Counted from the stretch's first letter, positions 26,468 through 36,235 are shown. The stretch is DNA of 64,000 nt from Paenibacillus xylanilyticus (GCF_013359935.1 NZ_JABMCB010000190.1:372001-436000), one strand, 5' to 3'. Made by a program: numbers and translations. Notes: a model not told the origin generated them from the sequence alone.

Positions 26468-26501
26468 TTCGAAGATATTTTACAAATAGAGAGGAACGAT
26501 C

Positions 26502-28826
26502 ATGATGAATAAAAAATGGATTGCAGGCAGCAAATTATGGTCCGTAGCAATGATTACCGCAATGGTTACCGCATGCAGTGCTCCTGCAGCGACCAACTCC
26601 ACCGCTAATGCCGCAACATCAACGACGGGTACAACCAAAACGGTATCCGTCAGTGAGCAGACCTCTGTTAAATATGCAGACTTGGTTTCCATGGATGCAG
26701 ACGATACCAATGTAAGTTGGAGTGAAGCCGACTCTACAACCATTAAGCTAAGCGGAAAGACAGCGACCGTTACTGGTTCCGGAGCCAAAGCGGCGAACGG
26801 CTCGGTAACGATCTCCGAAGCAGGTACTTATGTACTTAGCGGCGAACTGACGGACGGCCAGATCATAGTTAATGTAACCGACAAAGGAACGGTTCACCTC
26901 GTCTTATATGGAGCAACCATCCACGATAATGACAGTGCAGCCATCTATATTCAGGAAGCAGGCAAAGCGGTTATTACCCTGCAAGAAGGAACCGAGAACG
27001 CCGTTTCCGATGGCAAAACCTATGTATACGCTGATGACACAACGGATGAGCCTGATGCAGCCATCTTCAGCAAAGCGGACCTGACCTTTAACGGCACAGG
27101 CAAACTCACCGTTACAGGTAACTACAATGAAGGGATCACAAGTAAGGATGATCTCAAAATTGTAAGTGGCACCATCAACGTCAAAGCAGCCGACGACGGT
27201 ATCAAAGGTAAAGATATGCTCGCGATTCAGGAAGGCACCATTACGGTTGATGCAGAAGGTGACGGTATTAAATCAACCAATGATACAGATGCTGAAAAAG
27301 GCTTCGTCGCCATTGCTGGCGGTACATTCAATATTCAAAGCGGAAACGACGGCATTCAGGCCGAGACTGCGCTCGTTACGGATGGTGGCACATTCAACAT
27401 CGTAACTGGCGGCGGCAGCGCCAATGCACCAGCGAAAGCAGAAGAAGGTCCATTTGGCGGCGGCTGGGGTGGTGGAACACCTCCAACCGACATGGGTACT
27501 CCACCAGATGGTGAACCGCCTGCTGATATGCCGGCAGCGGATGGAACGAATGCCACAGGTGCAGCACCGGCAAGTTCTGCTGATAAGGCATCGACTACTG
27601 CTTCGGATGCAGATGCTGCGGCAACAACTACAACAGAAACAGAATCGACAAGTGCCAAAGCACTTAAAGCAGGGGCAGATCTTACCGTTAACGGCGGTAC
27701 GTATACCATTGATTCCATGGATGATTCCCTGCACAGCAATAGCAATGTAACGATCAACGATGGCAAGATTACCCTTGAATCCGGCGATGACGGCATTCAT
27801 GCTGACTTGGCGCTGACCATTAACGGTGGAACAGTTGTTATTGCGAAGAGCTATGAAGGGCTTGAAGGAGCATCCATTACACTGAATGATGGTGATGTGG
27901 ACGTAACTTCTTCAGATGATGGTGTCAATGCTTCAGGTGACATCACTGCAACAACTGAGGATGCTGCCGCAACGACAGGAGAAGACAGCACTCAAGCAGC
28001 AGACACAACTGCAGCTTCCAACATCTCTGTAACAGAGACGACAGGCACAACATCAACTACGGATCAAGCAGCTCAAAGTACGGACGCAAATGGCAATACT
28101 CGTCCACAAGGTAGCGCCCCAGGAGGTATGCCAGGTGAATCCGCTGGAAACAGTGAACTTCATATTAACGGTGGATCCCTTACCGTCAATGCAGACGGTG
28201 ATGGACTTGACTCCAATGGTTCCATCTACATGACTGGCGGAACCGTAATTGTGAACGGTCCAACCAATGATGGCAATGGCCCGCTCGACTATGATGGCAC
28301 ATTTGAATTGAGTGGTGGTTACCTGATCGCAGCCGGCAGCTCCGGTATGGCTCAAGGTACATCGGACAGTTCAACTCAAAATACGATCGTCATGACATTC
28401 CCTGAAACGCAAAACGCAGGAACTCTGGTTCATGTACAAGACAGCGATGGCAACAGCATCCTGACCTTTGCTCCGGCAAAAGATTATCAATCGGTTGTCA
28501 TCAGCTCTCCTGATCTGAAAGAAGACGGCTCTTATGAAATCTACTCCGGTGGAACATCAACCGGCTCAGCTGCAGATGGCCTGTACACAGACGGTACGTA
28601 CAGCGGCGGCACCAAAGTAGTTGCTTTCCAATCCACAAGCAACGTCACTTGGGTGAATGAATCCGGTGTAACGACTGCCAATACCGGTATGGGTGGTCCG
28701 GGTGGAGGCCGCGGCCAAGGTGGATTCGGCGGCGGAAGAAACAGAACGCAATCCGGAACATCAACAGAAGGCACAACTACAGATGGAACAACTACAAGTA
28801 CAAGCACGACGGATTCCACAAAATAA
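26502..28826 (+). CDS. DUF4353 carbohydrate-binding-like lipoprotein with repeats
   Basis: A 774-residue secreted protein. It has a signal peptide with a lipobox (TAMVTACSAP, Cys as lipid site), then beta-rich DUF4353 repeats with a recurring Asp/Gly pattern (ADDGIKGKD, GDGIKSTND, GNDGIQAE, GDDGIHAD, SDDGVNAS, GDGLDSNG). Such a pattern suggests a right-handed beta-helix with acidic turns able to bind Ca2+. Two low-complexity linkers rich in Gly, Pro, Thr, Ala and Ser (around residues 310-385 and 480-545) and a C-terminal GGPGGGRGQGGFGGG tail with a Thr/Ser end interrupt it. It is third in the VTC-DUF4956 operon. The role may be in the cell envelope, perhaps polyanion or metal binding; this is inference. 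Confidence 0.88.
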   Translation: MMNKKWIAGSKLWSVAMITAMVTACSAPAATNSTANAATSTTGTTKTVSVSEQTSVKYADLVSMDADDTNVSWSEADSTTIKLSGKTATVTGSGAKAANGSVTISEAGTYVLSGELTDGQIIVNVTDKGTVHLVLYGATIHDNDSAAIYIQEAGKAVITLQEGTENAVSDGKTYVYADDTTDEPDAAIFSKADLTFNGTGKLTVTGNYNEGITSKDDLKIVSGTINVKAADDGIKGKDMLAIQEGTITVDAEGDGIKSTNDTDAEKGFVAIAGGTFNIQSGNDGIQAETALVTDGGTFNIVTGGGSANAPAKAEEGPFGGGWGGGTPPTDMGTPPDGEPPADMPAADGTNATGAAPASSADKASTTASDADAAATTTTETESTSAKALKAGADLTVNGGTYTIDSMDDSLHSNSNVTINDGKITLESGDDGIHADLALTINGGTVVIAKSYEGLEGASITLNDGDVDVTSSDDGVNASGDITATTEDAAATTGEDSTQAADTTAASNISVTETTGTTSTTDQAAQSTDANGNTRPQGSAPGGMPGESAGNSELHINGGSLTVNADGDGLDSNGSIYMTGGTVIVNGPTNDGNGPLDYDGTFELSGGYLIAAGSSGMAQGTSDSSTQNTIVMTFPETQNAGTLVHVQDSDGNSILTFAPAKDYQSVVISSPDLKEDGSYEIYSGGTSTGSAADGLYTDGTYSGGTKVVAFQSTSNVTWVNESGVTTANTGMGGPGGGRGQGGFGGGRNRTQSGTSTEGTTTDGTTTSTSTTDSTK

Positions 28827-28836
28827 TAGACATAAC

Positions 28837-28874
28837 AAAGAAGAAGCTGGTGCTAACGCATCAGCTTCTTCTTT
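28837..28874. terminator. Bidirectional terminator
   Basis: AAAGAAGAAGCTG and CAGCTTCTTCTTT form a perfect 13-base-pair stem between the convergent DUF4353 and methyltransferase genes. Confidence 0.85.
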
Positions 28875-28880
28875 GATTCA

Positions 28881-29459
28881 CTAAAATACATAGACGTATA
28901 CCTTCGTACGCAAAGTATCCCTACACGTAATCGTTCGGAGAGGCACCTTCCCCGGCAGTGCGAAACAGACACTAATAACCCGTGCTCCGGGCGGAAGCTC
29001 CCGGGTAAACTTGTCGACGAGCCTGGCCATGGCTCCGGGATACAAATAACAAACCACACCATCTGCATGTTCATAGGAACTATGATAGATATCCCCGCGT
29101 ACGAAACGCAGTCGACCTTTCATTGAATTGCGGACGCCATTGGCTCTCCTGAATCCAATCATCATGCTGGACATGGCTTGCGAAAACCAAAGTGGAATAA
29201 GCGAATTCTCAATCCCGGTTATCCGCTTGCCCGGACAATGACGGACGATGTCCATTCCCAGCGTGCCCCAACCGGAGCCGGCCTCAATGATATCACCATA
29301 ACCAGGGATGCGGCCTATCTCCTGGATGACCACCTGCCTGACCATTCGGGACGTGGGCATGGGTGATATTCCATTTTTCCAGCTGACCAGCACAATGGCT
29401 ACTACGGCGATCAGTGTTACCACGGCAATCAGCCATGGAATGATTTGAACGATCAACAT
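28881..29459 (-). CDS. Membrane-anchored class I SAM methyltransferase
   Basis: A 192-residue protein with one N-terminal membrane helix (IIPWLIAVVTLIAVVAIVLV) followed by a compact Rossmann methyltransferase domain: IIEAGSGWGTLGMDIVRH (SAM motif I), ITGIENS (acidic end of strand 2), and FVRGDIY with DGVVCYLYPG (motifs II and IV region). The domain is short, without an obvious substrate-binding insertion, so the target is unknown. It is 29 bases downstream of the FHA-winged-helix gene, likely in the same transcript. Family members of this form are often annotated only as hypothetical methyltransferases. Confidence 0.78.
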   Translation of the reverse strand: MLIVQIIPWLIAVVTLIAVVAIVLVSWKNGISPMPTSRMVRQVVIQEIGRIPGYGDIIEAGSGWGTLGMDIVRHCPGKRITGIENSLIPLWFSQAMSSMMIGFRRANGVRNSMKGRLRFVRGDIYHSSYEHADGVVCYLYPGAMARLVDKFTRELPPGARVISVCFALPGKVPLRTITCRDTLRTKVYVYVF

Positions 29460-29488
29460 GGCCTCATCCCTTTGTTCATACAGACTGT

Positions 29489-30178
29489 TTACATCATGCC
29501 ACCCATTACGTTAGGCACATGAGACTTCATGTATACACCCTTTTTGTAGACGGATTTAATCGTAAAATGAACACCCAACTTGCGATTGGTCCGATAGATC
29601 AATGAATTAATCTCATCGATCCCTACCGAATCACTCTCCAGCATGCTTCGTTCAGGCCATACTTGGCCGACAATCTGCTCTCTCGTCACAAAATGATCCA
29701 ATTGACTATACAGCAGCTTGAACAGCTGGAACTCCTTCTTCGACAGCGGGATTTCCACCTCGCCAATCTGTACGGTCTGCAGATGATCATGTACCCGGAC
29801 GCCCTCGCCGAGCAGGTCGGATATACGGTATTCACGCGTTTCTTCGAGATCACCTTCCATGCGAAGCTGGATCAAGCCATTGACCATGGTCAGGCTGTCT
29901 CCTTCGCCAAACGGGTATTTCTCATAGGGAACGAGCCGCTGCCCGTTTAATTCGGTTCCATTTTTGCTATCCAGATCCTCAATCCACAGCTGATGCTGTG
30001 CATCATAATGAATGCGGCAGTGCCGCTTCGATATCAGCTGATTATACACGGACAAGTCCGATTCACCGCCACCCGTGTAACGTCCCACCGTTATGGAACG
30101 ACCCAGGCTTACATAAGCAAATGAACCATCGCTTTCCTGCCCAGGTGTACGAATGACGATTTTTGCCGTCTCCCGCAT
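29489..30178 (-). CDS. FHA domain fused to an OmpR-type winged helix
   Basis: A 229-residue cytosolic protein. Residues 10-110 are an FHA phosphothreonine-binding domain: SITVGRYTGG (Gly-Arg), LISKRHCRIH (Ser-x-x-His) and DSKNGTELNG (Asn-Gly-Thr). Residues 130-222 are a Trans_reg_C winged helix (LSKKEFQLFKLLYSQLDHFV; INSLIYRTNRKLG; IKSVYKKGVYM). The pairing suggests a transcription factor switched by Ser/Thr phosphorylation (as with actinobacterial EmbR, which has the reverse order). No Ser/Thr kinase is nearby. The start is the ATG at 30178. The genes around it (methyltransferase downstream, a 51-residue membrane peptide divergently) may be targets. Confidence 0.85.
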   Translation of the reverse strand: MRETAKIVIRTPGQESDGSFAYVSLGRSITVGRYTGGGESDLSVYNQLISKRHCRIHYDAQHQLWIEDLDSKNGTELNGQRLVPYEKYPFGEGDSLTMVNGLIQLRMEGDLEETREYRISDLLGEGVRVHDHLQTVQIGEVEIPLSKKEFQLFKLLYSQLDHFVTREQIVGQVWPERSMLESDSVGIDEINSLIYRTNRKLGVHFTIKSVYKKGVYMKSHVPNVMGGMM

Positions 30179-30390
30179 GTTAATCTCCCACCTTCGAATT
30201 TCGCTCGATCTCTATGACTTGTTCATGAATAATGATAATTTCATCAGATTTGTTCCATTGTTTGCATTCCTGACGATTTATATAGTGTATACAGGTATCG
30301 TTGTATGCTTTTCTCTACTATACCAGACGTTGTGCCTTTTTTCTCATAACGGTCTTCCATCCAGCTTAATCAACAAGAGAGGTATCTTAC

Positions 30391-30546
30391 ATGAACAAAA
30401 AGAACATTTTCATATATGTGCTGCTCGCCTTTGCCCTGTCCATTACATTAACCGTACTGTCACGAATGACGGATGAACCCGGAGAATCGCTAAACAGCAC
30501 ACCCGCTACCGAAACATCATGGCTGCATCTGAACACCCAGCCATAG
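30391..30546 (+). CDS. Small membrane peptide (51 aa)
   Basis: A short frame with a good ribosome binding site (AGAGAGG eight bases before the ATG). The product has one N-terminal hydrophobic helix (NIFIYVLLAFALSITLTVL) and a polar tail that is probably outside the membrane (RMTDEPGESLNSTPATETSW). It resembles no family I know. The hydrophobic-polar layout and the ribosome binding site support a real gene. It is divergent from the FHA regulator and faces the DUF2339 gene, whose 3' end is 199 bases away. Confidence 0.6.
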   Translation: MNKKNIFIYVLLAFALSITLTVLSRMTDEPGESLNSTPATETSWLHLNTQP

Positions 30547-30745
30547 GCTTATTCTATTATAACGCGGTCTATGTAAAAAACGTTTCACCAATGTCATAAT
30601 CATCATGATTATAAAATAAGAGTCTCTGCTCGCCTATCGCGCAGACCTACATGAAGAAGCCCCTTGAACGCTGACAGCACAGCGGCAAGAGGCCTGTTTG
30701 GTTTCAATAGGAAAAAAGGGATTATTGCCTGGCATTTGTTTATAT

Positions 30746-33334
30746 TCAGTACTTTTCTTCCTCTTCCTCAGACCGATCCGGCTCTTCCGCCCGCGATGTC
30801 TCTCTGGCCTGAACCTCCTCCATTCTGCTGGATACCTTCTGATACAGATAGGAAATGCCCAGCAACAACACACCGAAGCTAAAATAGGCGATAATTTTGC
30901 TGCCCGTTGTCAGCAAACTGACATCGTAGAACACCATTTTCCCCGTGGAGAACAACGTCAGGCCCAGTCCGAGACGACGAATCATGACGTACCTTCTTCG
31001 GAATCCATATGCGATGTACAGGATGGCGAGCAGCAGGTATACCAAACTGAACATCAGACCAATATCTCCCCACTGGAACTGTACTGTCAGAAAGACGGTG
31101 ATGACACCCAGCAGATAAACGCCTGCAATGACGGGATACCACTCGACACTTTTGAACTGCCCGCGTATGCCTGCAATCAACAGATCTCTTCCCGCGAAGA
31201 ATACACCGACATTAAAAATAATCAGAACCAGCAGTCCCACAATCTCTGCTGCCGAATGCTGCTGAACTCCCGGCTCAAGTGCCGGCATGGATAACGTTAC
31301 TGCCAGTGCAATACAGCAGCCTGCTGCATGCAGAAAGGTTGTGTAATACTGCACAATCCGGTCATGGAGTACTTTTGCTTTACTTAACCCATACGCCAGT
31401 GCGATAGTCAGTGCAGCGAACATCAGCCATTTGTAGAACAAGTAAAGCAAGAACGTCCCTTCGACCGCACGGGTATACAGCTCATTCGATTCGTACAGAA
31501 CGTACAACCACAGATTGCCGAGGGTAGCGTATTTGAATATATTCAGAGTGCCAAGTTCCAGCACACTGTGTTGAATCTTGGCTTTGGACAATAACCCCCT
31601 GCCAACCATGGCATAATACAGGGTAATGAATAGGGCACCCAGCGTAATGCAGGAGTATTTTAGCATAAAATAAGACTGCTCTCCCACCATGTACAACACC
31701 AGCACATCATAATATACGAAGGTGAACACGCACAGAAGCACAACGCCCCATCCCGCACGTTCAACCGACCTGAACCGCTTCAAATGACCCAACATAACCA
31801 GCAGAATACCCTCGATGAGCCAGCCCATGGACAGCCACTTCGCCCCAAACTGGAACGGGATCATCAGAATGGCAAAGGTCAGGGATGTGATGTAGAACAA
31901 AAGCAGCGTTTGCTTCTCCTGAACCATATTGCGCTGTACCCATCGGGCAAGCCCAAAATAAACCAGGCAGAATATAAGCGCCAGCAAGCCTTGCGCGTCA
32001 TCCCAGCCTTCGGCGTCAAAGAGCACATACAGCATCAGGCAGCTGATGCTTGTATTCATGGCCAGCAGGGCAAAGTCCCACCAGGTCAATTTCACCCGAT
32101 GCTTGAATGGATACGCGAGGGTAATGCCCAGATACAGCGCAAACGTAACAACAGCATATCCCATGCCCACAACGTGGCTTGGCGAAAGCCACAAAAGGAT
32201 TAACATGGACGGTGTATTGAACAGAAAACTGATGTAATGCACGATCGGCCAGCGTTTGCCGAAGGATATGAGTACAATAATGCCGTTAAGCAGCAGCAAA
32301 TAAATCATGGCCACGTACACAGAATTTCCGCTGAGACCGAAGTAGGCCATATACGAGAACAGGGGCAGATAACCACCCACCAGACCCAGCGAGCAGATCG
32401 TCCTGGACTGATATCTTAGTGACAGCAGGACAGACACCGCCGAAACGAGCACAGAAAGTCCAAGACCCGTATATAAACCGATAATATGGAGCAGAAAATA
32501 ACTGTAGAAAATGGAGCCGAACAGAACGGAGATTCCGCCGCCAAGCAATCCCATTGCAAATGTCCGATGCTTGCGCCGAAACAGCCACTCTCCCCCGGCA
32601 AGCATCAGCACACCAAGCAGAAAGAAGGCGCCGCCTTTCATCTCATCATTGAACCAGGTAGAGTACGAATACTGGAATGCTGCGCCAACGCCGAGAATAA
32701 TAAGCAGAATGGCAACCTTATTGATCCAGCTTAGTCCAATCTTCATCTCCATTCGGTTCTGGCGAATCCGGCGCTGAATGGTCTCTTCACTCAAGCCTTC
32801 CTCCGCCATATGTTCGTAGCCATGCTTCATCTGCTGACGTACCGCTTCTTCCCGTTCCCATAGCGTTTGTCGGTGTAATTCGATTCGTTCCTTTACCTCT
32901 GCAGCCAGATAAGCAATTCTCTCCTTAAACTCATCGGCATCTCCCTGAAGCTCTTCTGAAGCTTTGTTGAATAAGGCATTCATGTTTATTTTGGTACGAT
33001 GTTCATGAGCTTCCAGCCGGTCATTATGTACACCCGTCTTTCCGCGAAAGTACGTCTCCATCTTCTCCTGTGATACCCTAATGAGGTTCAGTTTCTCATC
33101 CAGCATCTGTTCGGATAGAGCCATTCGAAGACGGGCATTCTCCTCCTCCATCTTGCGTGCACGCGTCTCCAGCTGATGCAGCTTCTGCTTATGAGCTTCA
33201 ACCTGCTCATGAAGCTGTTCATTCTGCACGATCAGGTCATCGGACTGATAGTCCTGAAGCAGGGAGTTGTATTCTTTCACCAGCTGCCTCTGCTGTTCCT
33301 GAACCTGGCGAAGTCGATCTTTGAAGTCCTTCAT
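30746..33334 (-). CDS. DUF2339 multi-spanning membrane protein
   Basis: An 862-residue membrane protein. The first 200 residues are a soluble coiled coil rich in Glu, Gln and Lys (RQVQEQQRQLVKEYNSLLQD; ETRARKMEEENARLRMAL). The conserved SWINKVAILLIILGVGAAFQ segment then opens some 25 hydrophobic helices, ending in a charged tail (RAEEPDRSEEEEEK). This is the DUF2339 layout; the function is unknown. A coiled-coil collar on so many helices suggests a scaffold or transporter. It is transcribed alone; ATG 33334 is preceded by GGAGG. The 3' end is about 200 bases from the small membrane peptide gene. Confidence 0.85.
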   Translation of the reverse strand: MKDFKDRLRQVQEQQRQLVKEYNSLLQDYQSDDLIVQNEQLHEQVEAHKQKLHQLETRARKMEEENARLRMALSEQMLDEKLNLIRVSQEKMETYFRGKTGVHNDRLEAHEHRTKINMNALFNKASEELQGDADEFKERIAYLAAEVKERIELHRQTLWEREEAVRQQMKHGYEHMAEEGLSEETIQRRIRQNRMEMKIGLSWINKVAILLIILGVGAAFQYSYSTWFNDEMKGGAFFLLGVLMLAGGEWLFRRKHRTFAMGLLGGGISVLFGSIFYSYFLLHIIGLYTGLGLSVLVSAVSVLLSLRYQSRTICSLGLVGGYLPLFSYMAYFGLSGNSVYVAMIYLLLLNGIIVLISFGKRWPIVHYISFLFNTPSMLILLWLSPSHVVGMGYAVVTFALYLGITLAYPFKHRVKLTWWDFALLAMNTSISCLMLYVLFDAEGWDDAQGLLALIFCLVYFGLARWVQRNMVQEKQTLLLFYITSLTFAILMIPFQFGAKWLSMGWLIEGILLVMLGHLKRFRSVERAGWGVVLLCVFTFVYYDVLVLYMVGEQSYFMLKYSCITLGALFITLYYAMVGRGLLSKAKIQHSVLELGTLNIFKYATLGNLWLYVLYESNELYTRAVEGTFLLYLFYKWLMFAALTIALAYGLSKAKVLHDRIVQYYTTFLHAAGCCIALAVTLSMPALEPGVQQHSAAEIVGLLVLIIFNVGVFFAGRDLLIAGIRGQFKSVEWYPVIAGVYLLGVITVFLTVQFQWGDIGLMFSLVYLLLAILYIAYGFRRRYVMIRRLGLGLTLFSTGKMVFYDVSLLTTGSKIIAYFSFGVLLLGISYLYQKVSSRMEEVQARETSRAEEPDRSEEEEEKY

Positions 33335-33455
33335 AAGCTTCCTCCGTTGGTCGATGTTGATTTGTTTCCCTATATTTTACTATAGATATGCGATAAAATG
33401 AGCCAAAAGTTCGTTATATCCATTTATCCGCCTATATTTCATTACTACACAGCAA

Positions 33456-33487
33456 AAACCCCGGAAGCCATTCGCCTCTCGGGGTTT
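33456..33487 (-). terminator. Terminator of the LCP gene
   Basis: AAACCCCG pairs with CGGGGTTT. On the minus strand the stem runs into GGGGTTTTTGC, 30 bases after the LCP gene stop. Confidence 0.85.
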
Positions 33488-33518
33488 ACATCAGAACTAT
33501 TTTACAATCCGGACAGCT

Positions 33519-34556
33519 CTAAGCCGCTTCGTTCTCATTCGCTGACTCTGGCTCCATAATATCGGTAGCATCCGGATCCAGCCAATTGCTCAGCATGGTC
33601 CGCACATGCTGCAGATCGTCCTCCGACAGATCATAATACCATGTGCCACTGCGGGTTGCGCCTTCACCCTTCAGCATGTAGTTGCTGATCGTTGGCGCGC
33701 TGTCTTTCATATATAAGGACTCGGCAAAGTTCACGATGAAATCCGAGCTCATATTCGTTGTAAAATTCGATCCGGCAATCTTGATGACGTCCGGGATCTT
33801 GGTCAGATTTTTGACCTCTAACGCACGATTCATGAATGCACTTAAGAAAATCCGGTGACGCATCGTCCGGTTAAAGTCGGAGTCCTCCCGGTATCTTACA
33901 TAACCCAGCGCTTCTTCGCCGCTATAGATGGGTTTGTTCGCTTCCACAAACAGCTTCTCATGACTTTTGAGTTTGTTCTCAATATTTTTCTTAATCGGCA
34001 GTTCAACGCCGCCAACCGCATCAACAATATCCTTAAGTCCGTTAAAATTAATCGCGGCATAGAAGTCCACTTTGTTTCCCAGCAAATTCTCCACCGTATC
34101 CATTGCCATCTTGGCTTCGCCATGGGCATAGGCTGAATTAATCTTCGACTTCACATCCCGCCCGACAATCTCGGTATAGGAGTCTCGCGGAATGGACAGC
34201 AGCAGCACTTTATTGTCGTCCGGACGCACGACGGAATAGATCATTGTATCCGAACGGCTTGGTTCATTATCCCGTTGATCAATCCCCAGCAGCAGCAGCG
34301 AGAACGGATCGGTATGTTGCACTACAGGGGCTTCCGCATCCTGGTCTCCAACCGGCTTGTAGGAATCGTCCAGCGCTTCCTTCACCGTACCTGAGGCAAA
34401 TAGTTCAAATGCCAGCAGGACAAGCTGTTTTTGGTAGACATATCCGAGTCCTCCCAGCACGATCAGTACACTAAGGGTAATGATTAGGGGTTTCTTCCAT
34501 CTCTTCTTCGGTTTCTTCGGCTTCCGGCGGGTTAAATGTGCAGCACTGTTATCCAT
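33519..34556 (-). CDS. LytR-CpsA-Psr (LCP) family protein
   Basis: A membrane-anchored enzyme that transfers undecaprenyl-linked glycopolymers (wall teichoic acid, capsule) to peptidoglycan. The 345-residue product has a basic cytosolic head (RRKPKKPKKRWKK), one membrane helix (PLIITLSVLIVLGGLGYVY) and an extracellular LCP domain. Motifs seen: LLLGIDQRDNEPSRSDTMI (pyrophosphate-binding Arg and Asp residues), LLSIPRDSYTEI, INSAYAHG, VDAVGGVEL, and LGYVRYREDSDFNRTMRHR. The second ATG (34556) is better spaced from AAAGGAG than the one at 34559. It is monocistronic, divergent from an aldo/keto reductase gene. Confidence 0.92.
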   Translation of the reverse strand: MDNSAAHLTRRKPKKPKKRWKKPLIITLSVLIVLGGLGYVYQKQLVLLAFELFASGTVKEALDDSYKPVGDQDAEAPVVQHTDPFSLLLLGIDQRDNEPSRSDTMIYSVVRPDDNKVLLLSIPRDSYTEIVGRDVKSKINSAYAHGEAKMAMDTVENLLGNKVDFYAAINFNGLKDIVDAVGGVELPIKKNIENKLKSHEKLFVEANKPIYSGEEALGYVRYREDSDFNRTMRHRIFLSAFMNRALEVKNLTKIPDVIKIAGSNFTTNMSSDFIVNFAESLYMKDSAPTISNYMLKGEGATRSGTWYYDLSEDDLQHVRTMLSNWLDPDATDIMEPESANENEAA

Positions 34557-34671
34557 CATGTCTCCTTTAATAACGGGTTCTTAGAATCATTTAACTATAT
34601 TAATAACACGTTTTCAATAGATTACGTTATAATCTGCTATACAAGAACTGACACAGAGGGAGCGATGAAAA

Positions 34672-35646
34672 ATGGAATATCGACGTTTGGGCAATAGTGG
34701 TTTGCGTGTATCTGCACTTGGACTCGGTACGAATGCCTTTGGCAAACGCGCGGATGACGAGGCTTCGACACGTATTATTCATGCAGCGCTGGATCAGGGA
34801 ATCAACTTTATCGATACCGCCAACATCTACGCCGGAACCGAATCCGAACGCATTATTGGACAGGCCCTGCAGGGTCGGCGGGAAAACGCAGTGCTTGCCA
34901 CCAAAGCCGGACTTCCCCGGCATGATGGTCCTCATGGGCGGGGTTCCTCCCGCTATCATTTGCAGCAAGAATTGGAACAGAGCCTCCGGCGTCTGCAGAC
35001 GGATTACGTGGATCTGTATCAAATTCACACATTTGATCCGCATACTCCGCTGGAGGAAACCTTGCGAACACTGGATGACATGGTCTCCTCTGGTAAAGTT
35101 CGCTATATCGGCGCCTCCAACTATGCAGCCTGGGAACTCATGAAAGCTCTCGGCACCAGTGAATTGAAAGGGCATGTGCGCTATATTTCCACTCAAACCA
35201 GCTACTCCCTGGCAGATCGTACCCCTGAGCTTGAACTTGTACCAATGTGCTTGGATCAGGGCGTCGGCATCATCCCGTATTTCCCGCTCGCAGGTGGCAT
35301 TCTGACAGGAAAATATAAGGGACAAGCAGGCATTCCTTCCGGCTCCCGTGCGGATACCGATCCATCCTTCAACCGGTTCCTGCTGGAGCATAATATCAGA
35401 TTAGGAGAGCAGGTAAGCGAGAAAGCATCTGAATTCGGTTGCTCTCCAAGTGTTCTGTCGCTCGCCTGGCTGCTGGCTCGTCCAGCCGTTTCAACGGTTA
35501 TTGTTGGCGCCACGCGTACCGAGCAGCTTGAGCATAACCTGGCTAGTTTGAACCTGGAGCTCACGCATGACATGATCGCAGAGTTGGATCAACTTAGCGA
35601 CTCGTTCCGTCATGGTGAGCCTTTTGCCTCGTATCGACTGAATTAA
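34672..35646 (+). CDS. Aldo/keto reductase
   Basis: A 324-residue NADPH-dependent oxidoreductase with a TIM barrel. The AKR motifs are present: RLGNSGLRVSALGLGTNAFG, the catalytic Asp in FIDTANIY with the Tyr, Lys in LATKAGL, and YQIHTFDP where the active-site His is found. The cofactor end is IVGATRTEQLEHNL. It resembles the potassium-channel beta subunit / YghZ branch. The ATG at 34672 is nine bases after GGGAG. The substrate is unknown. It is closed by a bidirectional terminator at 35657-35690. Confidence 0.9.
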   Translation: MEYRRLGNSGLRVSALGLGTNAFGKRADDEASTRIIHAALDQGINFIDTANIYAGTESERIIGQALQGRRENAVLATKAGLPRHDGPHGRGSSRYHLQQELEQSLRRLQTDYVDLYQIHTFDPHTPLEETLRTLDDMVSSGKVRYIGASNYAAWELMKALGTSELKGHVRYISTQTSYSLADRTPELELVPMCLDQGVGIIPYFPLAGGILTGKYKGQAGIPSGSRADTDPSFNRFLLEHNIRLGEQVSEKASEFGCSPSVLSLAWLLARPAVSTVIVGATRTEQLEHNLASLNLELTHDMIAELDQLSDSFRHGEPFASYRLN

Positions 35647-35656
35647 AAAAATCAAT

Positions 35657-35690
35657 AAAAAACCTCCCGGCTCATGGTCTTGGAGGTTTT
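35657..35690. terminator. Bidirectional terminator
   Basis: AAAACCTCC and GGAGGTTTT form a nine-base-pair stem with A and T flanks between the aldo/keto reductase and the convergent MarR gene. Confidence 0.85.
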
Positions 35691-35779
35691 CAATGTTGGT
35701 ATGTAGCAGGTGTCAATTCATCTCACCTTGCTTCGCTAGGTATATCATTTTTATAAGCATGACAGCATCACTCAATTTA

Positions 35780-36235
35780 TTATTCCGATTTATTTTTGAT
35801 AAACTCTCGCATGATGTCCATATACTCTTCCTTACGATCACTTACCAGGTCAAAGAATTGTCTGTCGGCCTCTTCAACAAGCTGAATTCCCTGATTGGCC
35901 AGTTCCGTGCCTTCCGGCGTTGTGGTAATAATGTTCGCACGGGTATCGGTTCGGTGCCTACTGCGATGGATCAATCCCCGCTTTTCAAGCGCTCTAAGAA
36001 CCTGGGAGGTCACATTCACATCCACGTTGGCAAAATGCGCAAGCTGAACCTGGGTAACGCCTTTCCCTTCTGTGTCCCTTTCATTCAGCCATAAGCAGCC
36101 ATGCAAAAGTACAAATTGCGGCGGAGTTAGTCCCAATGGATCAAGCGCCCTGCGCACTTCTTTCTGCCACATCGTTGTGACCTGCCACAGCAGGTGTCCT
36201 GGACTTTCGTGTGCATTTTTATACTGTGAACTCAT
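35780..36235 (-). CDS. MarR-family transcriptional regulator
   Basis: A 151-residue winged-helix regulator. The segments LGLTPPQFVLLHGCLWL, VTQVQLAHFANVDVNVTSQV (recognition helix) and LIHRSRHRTDTRANIITTTP (wing with the DxR motif) are diagnostic. Cysteine is limited to one in the second helix, so a classical OhrR thiol switch is not suggested. The gene stands between two terminated units and has no evident target beside it. The start at 36235 follows GGAG(G)-like AGGAATTAAC only loosely (GGAGGAATTAACGAG ATG). Confidence 0.88.
   Translation of the reverse strand: MSSQYKNAHESPGHLLWQVTTMWQKEVRRALDPLGLTPPQFVLLHGCLWLNERDTEGKGVTQVQLAHFANVDVNVTSQVLRALEKRGLIHRSRHRTDTRANIITTTPEGTELANQGIQLVEEADRQFFDLVSDRKEEYMDIMREFIKNKSE

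Noticed and set aside
27273-27800. Cysteine- and serine-rich minus-strand frames inside the DUF4353 gene
   Set aside because: They arise from the Gly/Thr/Ala-rich coding repeats on the plus strand.
27000-28300. Periodic DNA repeats considered as a CRISPR or tandem repeat array
   Set aside because: The periodicity is in the protein (Asp-Gly turns); DNA copies are not identical and have no constant spacers.
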